From VAZQ01 sp963702695 (GTDB lineage Bacteria > Pseudomonadota > Alphaproteobacteria > Rhizobiales > Xanthobacteraceae), in contig CAVPDS010000018.1 of NCBI GenBank assembly GCA_963702695.1, positions 11,091 through 75,090 on the forward strand: a stretch of 64,000 nt of DNA, read 5' to 3'. Of this stretch, positions 43,123 to 50,789 are shown in pieces. The translations under genes and the position numbers were made by a program. The notes below the pieces were generated by a model. That model saw only the letters and a list, made by a program, of their open reading frames with translations. It did not search any database and had not been told where the DNA came from. Within the stretch, counting starts at the first letter, position 1, and every line of letters begins with the position of its first letter.

Positions 43123-43153
43123 AAGGCCCCACCCGATCGGATGGGGCCTTTTT
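43123..43153 (+). terminator. Intrinsic terminator after the PQQ dehydrogenase
   Basis: Arms AAGGCCCCA (43123-43131) and TGGGGCCTT (43142-43150) are perfectly complementary and run into a T-tract, about 50 bases after the stop codon. Confidence 0.88.
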
Positions 43154-43201
43154 GTCAGCGCGAAATTCGAGTTGGCAACGCGATGCGGAGCGCCTTCTTG
43201 A

Positions 43202-43224
43202 GCGAGTAGCGAGTAGCGAGTAGC
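43202..43224. repeat. Three tandem copies of a 7-bp unit
   Basis: GCGAGTA units repeat directly next to the left arm of the inverted repeat at 43220-43326. Confidence 0.8.
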
Positions 43225-43326
43225 CCGGATGAGCGAAGCGACATCCGGGAGCGTCGGCGCGGCTTGCCAAAAGCCGTCTGTCTTGCAGCGTGGTTTCCCG
43301 GATGTCGCTGCGCTCATCCAGGCTAC
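43220..43326. repeat. Large imperfect inverted repeat (REP-like)
   Basis: Arms GTAGCCCGGATGAGCGAAGC... (43220-43250) and its complement (43296-43326, ending ATCCAGGCTAC) are 31 bases long with two mismatches, separated by 45 bases. This is a recognisable 'CCCGGATGAGCGAAGCGACATCCGGG' type of intergenic element found in many proteobacteria (recalled, not searched). It lies between the PQQ dehydrogenase terminator and the DUF6152 gene end. Confidence 0.8.
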
Positions 43327-43389
43327 GCTTGCCAGCGTGTATCGGTCGGCGAACCTATCGCCGGCGCGCGAGTTCAGGAATCCGCCGAG

Positions 43390-43818
43390 CTATTTTTCTT
43401 CCTGCGCCTCCACGCGCGGGGCAGGACCAGGAGCGGGACCGCGACCCAGCGGATTGCCGATCAGCTTGCCGTCGGGCAGCGTGACCGCCAGGAACTGGCC
43501 ACCCTTCTGGCCATCCCGCAGGGGATGAATCACGAGCTTGACCTTCATCCCGGGCGTCAGGGTTTTCGGCTTCCACCCGTCTCGCACCAAACCGGTCGGC
43601 CCGTTCAACTCGACCGCCCACTGCGCCGGCTGTCCTTCGCCATCGTTGACCATCAGCAGAATCCAGGCGTGGGGATTCGTCCACTGGAAGTCCTTGACGG
43701 TCCCCTCGATCGTCATGAGCTTGGAGGCGTCGAACATGGCGAAGGAATGATGCGCGACCGCCGGCATTGCGAACGCCGAAACCGCGATGGCCGCGAGGCC
43801 AAGAGCTTTAAATCTCAT
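43390..43818 (-). CDS. Exported DUF6152 protein
   Basis: 142 residues. A signal peptide (FKALGLAAIAVSAFAMPAVA) is followed by the DUF6152 start HHSFAMFD, then LMTIEGTVKDFQWTNPHAWI, NGPTGLVRDGWKPKTLTPGM and a tail with GKLIGNPLGRGPAP. Members are small exported proteins of unknown role that often lie beside PQQ or cytochrome genes in related bacteria. The two adjacent histidines at the mature N-terminus (AHHSF) could form a metal site, as in amino-terminal copper-binding motifs; this is inference. It is convergent with the PQQ gene. Confidence 0.83.
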   Translation of the reverse strand: MRFKALGLAAIAVSAFAMPAVAHHSFAMFDASKLMTIEGTVKDFQWTNPHAWILLMVNDGEGQPAQWAVELNGPTGLVRDGWKPKTLTPGMKVKLVIHPLRDGQKGGQFLAVTLPDGKLIGNPLGRGPAPGPAPRVEAQEEK

Positions 43819-44100
43819 GGGCGTCTCCAGCAGTTTCCCTCCGGGAATCTTCCCGGTGCTATTTTGCGGTCAAGCATTCCATAGCTCGCCCACGCCTGCA
43901 ACCGGAGAATAGTAGGCTTGCCGCCAGGCCCAATGGCAGCCTTTCTTTTTTCCGGCGCCACGCCATGCTAGGATTAAAAAAAGAGAGCAAACAATCCATT
44001 TCCATCCGAAATGGCTCATACCGAAATTCTAATGGATTTCGGCGCTCCGTTTGCCTCCAGGCATATCAGCCTGGAAGGCAAATGACCTGGGAGGAACTGA

Positions 44101-44832
44101 ATGGGAGATCGCGCTCACGCTTACGCCCATCTGGTCGTGGCGATTCTGCTGGCAGCGGCGGCCCTCACGGAGCCTGCGGCTGCGGCGGACACGCCCGACA
44201 TCGCCGGCATCTATTGGACCACGCAGTACAATGCCAAAGTCCAGCTTGTGGGCGGCGGCGAACTCCCGTTCACGGCAGCCGGCAAGGCCGCCTACGAAAA
44301 GAACATGGCGGGACTGAAGGACGGCTCGATCCCCGATGAAGCCCGCAAGCTCTGCGTACCCGATGGGCCGGTGCGCGTCCTGGCGACACCCTATCCGTTT
44401 GAAATCGTCGATGGACCGCCCGGCAACATCACGATCCTTCACGAGCTCGGCCACCAGATCCGCGTGATCCGGATGAACAAGCCGATGCCCAAATACGAGG
44501 AGTTGATCTCCTATCCATCATACAATGGCTACTCGATAGGGCACGTCGAGGGCGACGCCTTGGTCGTCGAAACGGCGGGCTTCAACGAAAAGACTTTTCT
44601 CGACGCGACCGGCGCGCCGCACACCGATGACCTGACAACCACCGAGCGCTTCCGCAGGATCAGCCCGACGCAGCTAGAGACCGTGATCACGGTCCACGAT
44701 CCTGAACTCTACACACGCGATTGGCAGGCCCGCTTCGTCTACAATCTTCGCAACGACCTGCGGATCGAGGATTACGTCTGCGGCGAACCGCATCGCGACA
44801 TTTCCTCGGTGCCCGGCGTGCGCCGTCCCTGA
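44101..44832 (+). CDS. Exported protein of unknown function (family member 1)
   Basis: 243 residues with a signal peptide (LVVAILLAAAALTEPAAAA). The mature part opens DIAGIYWTTQYNAKVQLVGG and has a beta-rich pattern: CVPDGPVRVLATPYPFEIVD, HELGHQIRVIRMNKPMP, GYSIGHVEGDALVVETAGFN, and LTTTERFRRISPTQLETVIT, ending VCGEPHRD. The 'G.S.G..EGD.LVVET.G.......TERF' module also occurs in the two following genes and the gene at 28.6 kb. GGGAGGA precedes ATG 44101. I know no function; a beta-barrel or lipocalin-like ligand binder is a guess. The three genes here are co-directional. Confidence 0.78.
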   Translation: MGDRAHAYAHLVVAILLAAAALTEPAAAADTPDIAGIYWTTQYNAKVQLVGGGELPFTAAGKAAYEKNMAGLKDGSIPDEARKLCVPDGPVRVLATPYPFEIVDGPPGNITILHELGHQIRVIRMNKPMPKYEELISYPSYNGYSIGHVEGDALVVETAGFNEKTFLDATGAPHTDDLTTTERFRRISPTQLETVITVHDPELYTRDWQARFVYNLRNDLRIEDYVCGEPHRDISSVPGVRRP

Positions 44833-44915
44833 TCGGAAGAGGAAGCCCCCGCCTCCCTCTCTCCCAGTTGAACTTGCGCAAACTCAATCTGCGCCGCCAA
44901 TGGAGGGACCATCCG

Positions 44916-45812
44916 ATGTCGACATTTGCCGGCGGCACTTGCAGCGCGCTCTTGAAGCCGCTGCTGGCCAGTATCGCAGCCACATCCTGCGCGGCGCTTT
45001 CCGCTGGCGTCATCAGCACCGCCGCCTTGGGGCAGGCCGCGCCGAACGGCAAAATTCCTGAGCTGGCGTCATCCAGCTTTGCCTGGCTTGCGCTCGGCGC
45101 CGATTGGCGCGATCCGCCGGCGGGGCTGCGCGGACCGATCAGGAACGATCCGGACCACCCGTATCACGGCAATCAAGCGGGACCGGGGCAGGTCACGGTC
45201 CGAATAGCGAACGACAAGGACCCGGTGCTCAAGCCCTGGGCCGCTGCGCAGATGCGGGCCTCGAATGAAGAGGTGCTCAGCGGCAAGCGGCAGGTTCCTT
45301 TCACCGCGCAAGGGCGGTGTTATCCCGGTGGCGTGCCCGCACAATTGCTTTATCCGGCAGAGCCGTTTTACTTCATTCAGTCCCCGCATGAAGTCTGGAT
45401 GATCTGGCAGCGCGACCACATGGTGCGCCGCGTCTATCTCACCGACAAGCATTCGGACAACGTGAAGCCCTCATGGTTTGGCGAATTGATCGGACATTAT
45501 GAGAACGGTGACACGCTGGTCATCGATACGATTGGCCTGTCCACGAAGAACAGCTACATCGATAATTTCCGCACGCCTCACACCGAGAAGCTGCACGTTG
45601 GCGAGCGCATCAAGATCGCCGCCGACGGCAAGACAATTGATGCGGCGGTGATTGTCGAGGACCCCGACACGTTCAACGAGGCGCTTCATTTCGGCCAACG
45701 CTGGCGCAAGGTGCCGAACCGGCTCCTGGAAACGGTATGCGCCGAGAACAACAATGATTTTTTCAACCAGAACCTGTTCCCCATTCCACAGGCCGACAAG
45801 CCCGATTTCTGA
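44916..45812 (+). CDS. Exported protein of unknown function (family member 2)
   Basis: 298 residues from ATG 44916 (GGAGGG 13 bases upstream; the frame is open farther up). A signal peptide ends AALGQ. The rest is LGADWRDPPAGLRGPIRNDPD, PVLKPWAAAQMRASNEEVLSG, RCYPGGVPAQLLYPAEPFYF, QSPHEVWMIWQRDHMVRR, YENGDTLVIDTIGLSTKNSY and LLETVCAENNNDFF. It is a close paralogue of the next gene: large blocks and the C-terminus FPIPQADKPDF are the same. Two conserved cysteines (GRCYPG and VCAEN) may form a disulfide. It shares the 'ENGDTLV.DT.G' module with family member 1. Confidence 0.8.
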   Translation: MSTFAGGTCSALLKPLLASIAATSCAALSAGVISTAALGQAAPNGKIPELASSSFAWLALGADWRDPPAGLRGPIRNDPDHPYHGNQAGPGQVTVRIANDKDPVLKPWAAAQMRASNEEVLSGKRQVPFTAQGRCYPGGVPAQLLYPAEPFYFIQSPHEVWMIWQRDHMVRRVYLTDKHSDNVKPSWFGELIGHYENGDTLVIDTIGLSTKNSYIDNFRTPHTEKLHVGERIKIAADGKTIDAAVIVEDPDTFNEALHFGQRWRKVPNRLLETVCAENNNDFFNQNLFPIPQADKPDF

Positions 45813-45969
45813 GCTCGGTGTGCGGGCCGCGCAGGCGAACCGGCGCTCGCTCGGGCGAGCGTTGCTCACCCGTTATTCTGGAGCTAGTTTGACGACATGA
45901 CTCGAAAATCCGTCGATCCACGAATCGGCCGCCAATAATCATAACCAAGATAGTCGTAGCCAAGACACG

Positions 45970-46854
45970 ATGGCGCAACGGAGGACTGAAGTGAGCACCA
46001 GGATCATGCGTCTTGTGGCGTCTGTCGTGGTTGTCTGCGGCGCGCTCGCCGGGTTCAGGGCATGGGCCCAAACTCAAGCCCCGGCAAACGGGAAAACTCC
46101 CGACCTGATGTCCGCCAATTTCGGCTGGCTCTCGGTCGGCGCCGAATGGCTCGACGCGCCGGCGGGCCTTCGCGGCCCGATCAAGTTCGACCCGACCCAT
46201 CCCTACCATATGAATCTCGACGGCCCCGGACAGTCGACCTTGCGGCTCGGCGACTACAAGGACCCGGTACTCAAGCCCTGGGCCGCCGAGCAGATGCGCG
46301 CCTCCAACGAGGAGGTGCTCAGCGGCAAGCGCGGACTGCCGTTCGCCGCCCAGGCGCGATGCTACCCCGGCGGCGTTCCAGGCCAACTGCTCTATCCGGC
46401 GGAGCCGTTCTATTTCATCCAGAAGCCGACCAAGGTCTGGATGGTCTGGCAGCGCGATCACATGGTGCGACGCATCTTCCTCACCGACAAGCATTCGGAT
46501 CACGTCAAGCCATCGTGGTTCGGCGAATCCATCGGGCATTACGAGAATGGCGACACGCTGGTGATCGACACGATCGGCCTGTCGACCGAGAAGAGCTACA
46601 TCGACAACTTCCGCACGCCGCATACCGCGAAGGAGCATGTCGTCGAGCGCATCAAGGTCGCAGCGGACGGCAAGATGCTGGAAGCGCTGGTGAAGGTCGA
46701 AGATCCCGACACCTTCAACGAACCGCTCTATATGACGATGCGCTGGCGCAAGGTGCCGAACCGTTACCTGGAAACCGTTTGCGCCGAGAACAACGTCGAT
46801 TACTTCAATCACAACTATTTTCCGATTCCGCAGGCCGACAAACCCGACTTTTGA
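45970..46854 (+). CDS. Exported protein of unknown function (family member 3)
   Basis: 294 residues, near duplicate of the gene before it: GLRGPIKFDPTHPYHMNLDG, PVLKPWAAEQMRASNEEVLSG, RCYPGGVPGQLLYPAEPFYF, HMVRRIFLTDKHSDHVKPSW, ENGDTLVIDTIGLSTEKSY, RYLETVCAENNVDYF and the same FPIPQADKPDF end. The signal peptide is short and hydrophobic (LVASVVVVCGALAGFRAWA); ATG 45970 or 46006 are both possible. It lies 40 bases before the cytochrome c'-like gene with the same orientation, so these two may be co-transcribed and the pair may act with that cytochrome. Function unknown. Confidence 0.8.
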   Translation: MAQRRTEVSTRIMRLVASVVVVCGALAGFRAWAQTQAPANGKTPDLMSANFGWLSVGAEWLDAPAGLRGPIKFDPTHPYHMNLDGPGQSTLRLGDYKDPVLKPWAAEQMRASNEEVLSGKRGLPFAAQARCYPGGVPGQLLYPAEPFYFIQKPTKVWMVWQRDHMVRRIFLTDKHSDHVKPSWFGESIGHYENGDTLVIDTIGLSTEKSYIDNFRTPHTAKEHVVERIKVAADGKMLEALVKVEDPDTFNEPLYMTMRWRKVPNRYLETVCAENNVDYFNHNYFPIPQADKPDF

Positions 46855-46893
46855 GCCGCTCCGGTCCAAGAAACGCCCCAAGGAGGAAATTCG

Positions 46894-47460
46894 GTGATCA
46901 GAACGTTGTCCATGACCGTTCGCTCAGATACGAACACCCCCAGCCGGTCGCTCGCGGCGGCTGCGATGCTGTCGGCATCCCTGTTCGCAGCGATGGCCGC
47001 CGGCTTATCGACCGCGCAGGGCCAGGATCAGACCGCCGGCTTGACCGGCGCCAATCATACCGACGATGTCGTCATGGCCCGCCAACTGCTGATGGACGGA
47101 ATCGATGAGGCAATGATGCCGATCGATATCGCTCCCACCAACAAGGACGCCAAGCTCGACGAACTCAAGGCGCACGCTTTCACGATCAACACTTTGCTGT
47201 CCGTATTTCCGCACCTGTTTCCGCCGCAAACGAAACCGGGAAAATCTGCCGATGGCACGGCGAGTGTCACCACAGCCACCGAAGCGATCTGGCAGGACTT
47301 CGAGAAATTCTATGGCTTGACGCAGGCGGCCGCCGCGACGGCGCTCGAATTGGGCCAGGCCAATAACATGGATGAGTTCAAGGAGCGAGCGATCAAACTC
47401 CGCACCGCTTGCGACGGCTGCCACGCCCAATACATGCACGTCGAAGGGCCGCATCCATAA
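46894..47460 (+). CDS. Exported cytochrome c'-like protein
   Basis: 188 residues, GTG start with AAGGAGGA ahead. An N-terminal signal sequence (LAAAAMLSASLFAAMAAGLSTAQG) is followed by a mostly helical domain: ARQLLMDGIDEAMMPIDI, ELKAHAFTINTLLSVFPHLF, AIWQDFEKFYGLTQAAA and the C-terminal haem site RTACDGCHAQYMH (CX2CH). Haem near the C-terminus in a four-helix protein is the cytochrome c'/c556 pattern. Such proteins bind gas ligands or transfer electrons. It closes the run of exported genes; a weak terminator follows. Confidence 0.88.
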   Translation: MIRTLSMTVRSDTNTPSRSLAAAAMLSASLFAAMAAGLSTAQGQDQTAGLTGANHTDDVVMARQLLMDGIDEAMMPIDIAPTNKDAKLDELKAHAFTINTLLSVFPHLFPPQTKPGKSADGTASVTTATEAIWQDFEKFYGLTQAAAATALELGQANNMDEFKERAIKLRTACDGCHAQYMHVEGPHP

Positions 47461-47491
47461 GATCGATTGCATCGGTCCCGATCGTTTTTTT
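47461..47491 (+). terminator. Possible weak terminator
   Basis: GATCG (47461-47465) and CGATC (47479-47483) flank a loop with a nested ATCG/CGAT stem, and a 7-base T-run follows. Weak stem, good T-run, immediately after the cytochrome stop. Confidence 0.45.
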
Positions 47492-47894
47492 GCGTCCGTG
47501 CTCTCGGATTCCGAGTCGGCGGATACTCGAACAGGTGGCGCAGACGGCGGCGCGATCCCGCGAGTCCGGCGCAGCGTTGACTGTCACAAATCGAGCGCGT
47601 CTGCGGATTTCGTCGCAACTCATTGACGAGCCGATTATTTCTCCGCCTGCTGGGACTGGGATTGAATCCGACTGGTGCTATTTTCTGAAGTTCCGTTAAG
47701 TTCCCGAAATCCGCTTTAACGCATGCTCGTTGAAAGCGACCTTGGAAAAGGCTACATTCCCGCCGTTCGAAATGATTGGCTTTGCTGGTTGCGCACCCCT
47801 GAGGGCTACCCAAGACAACGCTGATTTCGGATCTGCGATCGCGCGATGGTCGTGCGCTCGCAGGCACATTCGTGCGCTATGCTAGGAGGCCAAG
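47492..47894. other. Gap and leader of the cold-shock gene
   Basis: About 400 bases without a convincing gene. Several frames are open but carry no family signal. The part just before the cold-shock gene is likely its promoter and 5' leader; such leaders in this family are often long and structured, but I did not identify a definite element. Confidence 0.4.
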
Positions 47895-48098
47895 ATGGCG
47901 ACAGGCACCGTCAAATGGTTCAACCCGACCAAGGGCTATGGCTTCATCCAGCCGCAAGGCGGCGGCAAGGATGTGTTTGTCCATATCTCGGCAGTCGAAA
48001 AGGCGGGGCTGACCACGCTCAACGAGGGGCAGCAGGTTCAATTCGAACTCGTCAACAATCGCGGCAGGACCTCCGCTGAGAGTATCAAGGTCGGCTGA
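47895..48098 (+). CDS. Cold-shock domain protein
   Basis: 67-residue single cold-shock domain with both RNA-binding motifs: KGYGFIQP (RNP1) and DVFVHIS (RNP2), starting MATGTVKWFNPTKG. Such proteins bind single-stranded RNA or DNA and prevent secondary structure. AGGAGG lies at 47883-47888 before ATG 47895. Monocistronic by spacing; the next gene begins 137 bases later with an intervening GC-rich hairpin (about 48130-48165). It is not necessarily cold-induced. Confidence 0.96.
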   Translation: MATGTVKWFNPTKGYGFIQPQGGGKDVFVHISAVEKAGLTTLNEGQQVQFELVNNRGRTSAESIKVG

Positions 48099-48234
48099 CG
48101 GCCGAATCCAACCTGGCCATCGAGATGAATGAGCCCGTTGAGCTTGCGCCCAGCGGGCCGATTGCATTGACCCCGGGGTTTGAAGGCGGGCGCGCAAGCT
48201 GGAAGCGCGCGGGCCCGCCTTCTGATCAACGGCC

Positions 48235-49620
48235 ATGACGCTCAAGAGCCCTGCTCCACCGGCTGCTCGCGTTCCCGCCGGCGATATATTTGGGCACCCG
48301 AGAGGGCTCACGGTCCTATTTGCGACCGAAATGTGGGAGCGCTTTTCCTATTTCGGAAACGCCGCGCTCGTCGTCCTCTACATGGTGAAATATCTGTTCG
48401 AACCCGGTCGGGTCGAAACCGTTGTCGGCTACGCGGCCGTCAAGGGCGCGCTCGAGTTCCTGTTCGGTCCGCTCGATCCGCAGCCGTTGGCCTCGCAGCT
48501 CTTCGGCTTCTACACCGGGTTCGCCTATTTCACTCCGATCCTCGGCGGCCTCCTCGCCGACCGTGTGATTGGACAGCGGCGCGCCGTCATCATCGGCGGC
48601 GTGCTGATGGCGATCGGCCATTTCATGATGGCTTTCGAGTCGATGTTCTTCTTTGCGCTGCTGGCGCTGATCCTCGGCATTGGCGCATTCAAGCCCAACA
48701 TCTCGACGCAGGTCGGAAGGCTGTATCGTCCAGGCGACGCGCGCCGCGATCGCGCCTACTCGATCTTCTACATCGGCATCAATATCGGTGCGTTCCTCGC
48801 GCCGCTTGTTTGTGGAACGCTCGGCGCTACGCTCGGCTGGCATTACGGATTCGCCGCCGCCGGCGTCGGCATGCTGATCAGCCTCGCGATCTATCTGTCG
48901 GGCACGCGATCGCTTCCCGCCGACGAGCGAAGGCCAAGGGGAGCGGCCGCCCGCGCGACGGAACCGCTCAGCCGCGACGAGCGGCGTGCCATGCTCGCGA
49001 TCCTGCTCATCTGCGGCTTCGTCGCCTTGTTCTGGGCAGCCTATGATCAGCAGGGCAATACCGTCCTCTTGTGGGCGGAGGACTTCACCGACCGGTCCGT
49101 CAGCCTGGGATTCTGGCGCGGCGAAATCCCGACGCCCTGGTTCCTGGCGCTCAACCCGTTCCTGATCTTCATCTTCACGCCGCTGATCGTGCGGTTGTGG
49201 ACGGTGCAATCCCGTGGCGGCCGCGAGCCCTACAGCGTCACCAAGATGGCGCTGGGCTGTTTGTGCGTGGCGCTCGCCAATCTGCTGATGGCGACCGCCG
49301 CCGTCACGACCGGTGGGAGCAAGGCCAGCCCGTTCTGGCTGGTCGGCTATTTCATGCTGATCACGGTCGGCGAGCTCTACCTGGCGCCGGTCGGCCTCGC
49401 CCTGATATCGAAGATCGCACCGATGCGGATGCTCTCGATGATGATGGGCGTCTGGTTCGCGACGACGCTGCCGGCCGACATCCTGGGCGGCTGGCTCGGC
49501 ACGTTCTGGAATCGGCTGCCAAAGGCTGAGTTTTATTTGATGATCGCTTCAGTCGCGGCGCTCGCCGCCATCGCGATCTTTGGACTGAGCCGCGCGCTCA
49601 AGTCGATCATCGAGCGGTGA
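48235..49620 (+). CDS. POT-family proton-coupled peptide transporter
   Basis: 461 residues, about 12-14 transmembrane helices. Hallmarks of the PTR2/POT family are seen: EMWERFSYFG (ExxER-F-YYG motif on helix 1), the loop GGLLADRVIGQRRAVIIGG, and FYIGINIGAFLAPLVCG (FYxxIN.G). Later helices show TVGELYLAPVGLALISKIAP. It imports di- and tripeptides, sometimes other small acids, using the proton gradient. It is monocistronic, followed by the convergent RND adaptor gene end at 49670. Confidence 0.93.
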   Translation: MTLKSPAPPAARVPAGDIFGHPRGLTVLFATEMWERFSYFGNAALVVLYMVKYLFEPGRVETVVGYAAVKGALEFLFGPLDPQPLASQLFGFYTGFAYFTPILGGLLADRVIGQRRAVIIGGVLMAIGHFMMAFESMFFFALLALILGIGAFKPNISTQVGRLYRPGDARRDRAYSIFYIGINIGAFLAPLVCGTLGATLGWHYGFAAAGVGMLISLAIYLSGTRSLPADERRPRGAAARATEPLSRDERRAMLAILLICGFVALFWAAYDQQGNTVLLWAEDFTDRSVSLGFWRGEIPTPWFLALNPFLIFIFTPLIVRLWTVQSRGGREPYSVTKMALGCLCVALANLLMATAAVTTGGSKASPFWLVGYFMLITVGELYLAPVGLALISKIAPMRMLSMMMGVWFATTLPADILGGWLGTFWNRLPKAEFYLMIASVAALAAIAIFGLSRALKSIIER

Positions 49621-49669
49621 TGCCTGGCCAACACATCGGCGTTGGCCAACGGCTGCCGTAGCGATGGAG

Positions 49670-50789
49670 CTACCGCGCCGCCGCCATGATCGGCTGGATG
49701 CGGGTGCCGTTGGTGATTTCGTCCGGGACGTTGATGGCGACCTTCTCGCCCGGCTGTACCCCGTCCAGCAGGCTGACGATGTTGCCTTCGGTGGAAGCGA
49801 TCGTCACCTGCTTGAAGCGCACGACGTCGTTGTCGAGCACCGCGATGAATTTGTCGTCGCCACGCGTGAGCAGCGCGGTCACCGGCACTTGCGGATAGCT
49901 CTTGATGGGAACGTTAATTCGCACGTAGGTGAAGCTCCCGGGCACGAAGAAGCGGTCGGTATTGTCGAGGTCGACCTCGACCAGCATCGTTCGGGTCTTG
50001 GGATCCAGTTCGCCGCTCATGCGGGTAATAGTTGCATCTTTCGTGCGCTCGACGATTGGCGGCATCCACCACTTCGACCTTGTCTCCAACATGCACGAAG
50101 GGAACGTCGGCCTGCTGTAGATTAGAGAAGACGCGCACCTTGGTGTCGTCCGAAATCGTCATCACCGGGATCGAATTGACGAAATTGGTCTGCGCATTGG
50201 TGATCAGCGCGCCGGCGTCCGCAAATCGAGCGGTCACGCGTCCCGAAAACGGCGCCTTGATGACCTGGTAGGATTTGTTGGTGGCAAGCACCGCCACGTT
50301 GTTCTCGGCCACTGTGGCGTCGGTCTCTGCCTGATAGAGCGCGACCTGCGTAGTATTGCCGTGCGAGAACAGCTCGCGAATGCGCGCAAGGTTGCGCCGT
50401 TTGTTCGCGAGGTCCGCCGACGCCGCGTTGTATTGCTGATTGAGTTCCAGCGATTCGACCTCGGCGAGGACCTGCCCGGATTCGACCTTGTCGCCCTTGT
50501 CGACGTACAGTTTCTTGAGGTAGCCCGAAGTCTTGGCATAGAGCACGGCGCTGGCGCCTGCGCGTACGTCGCTCAAGAGGACGATCGTGCGTTCGGTGGG
50601 GCCGGCGCCGGTCGTCACTACTTCGAGCCGCGGACCGTTGGCGGCGGCCTCCGCGCGCACCTCGCGCACCGCCGCAATCTCCTGACTGCGGGCAAAGTGG
50701 TAATACCCTACAAGAGTCCCCGCGGCGGCGACCCCCACAAGTGCGAGCACGTAGAACTTCGGCGAGCGCGCGTTATGCGAACTAGCCAT
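49670..50789 (-). pseudogene. RND efflux membrane-fusion protein, one apparent +1 frameshift
   Basis: Periplasmic adaptor of an RND efflux pump. ATG 50789 starts a protein with one membrane anchor (KFYVLALVGVAAAGTLVGYY), the lipoyl-like half (AVLYAKTSGYLKKLYVDKGD, VESGQVLAEVESLELNQQYN), a helical hairpin and VIKAPFSGRVTARFADAGAL. After GDKVEVVDAANR the frame breaks near 50051; the next frame resumes with ERTKDATITRMSGELDPKTR and the C-terminal VPVTALLTRGDD. One extra base explains it. It lies downstream of the permease and overlaps its end by 8 bases, the reverse of the usual adaptor-first order. Functional only if the shift is a sequence error. Confidence 0.85.

Noticed and set aside
43202..43326. 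CRISPR array
   Set aside because: Three 7-bp repeats and one inverted repeat only; no regular spacers and no cas genes.
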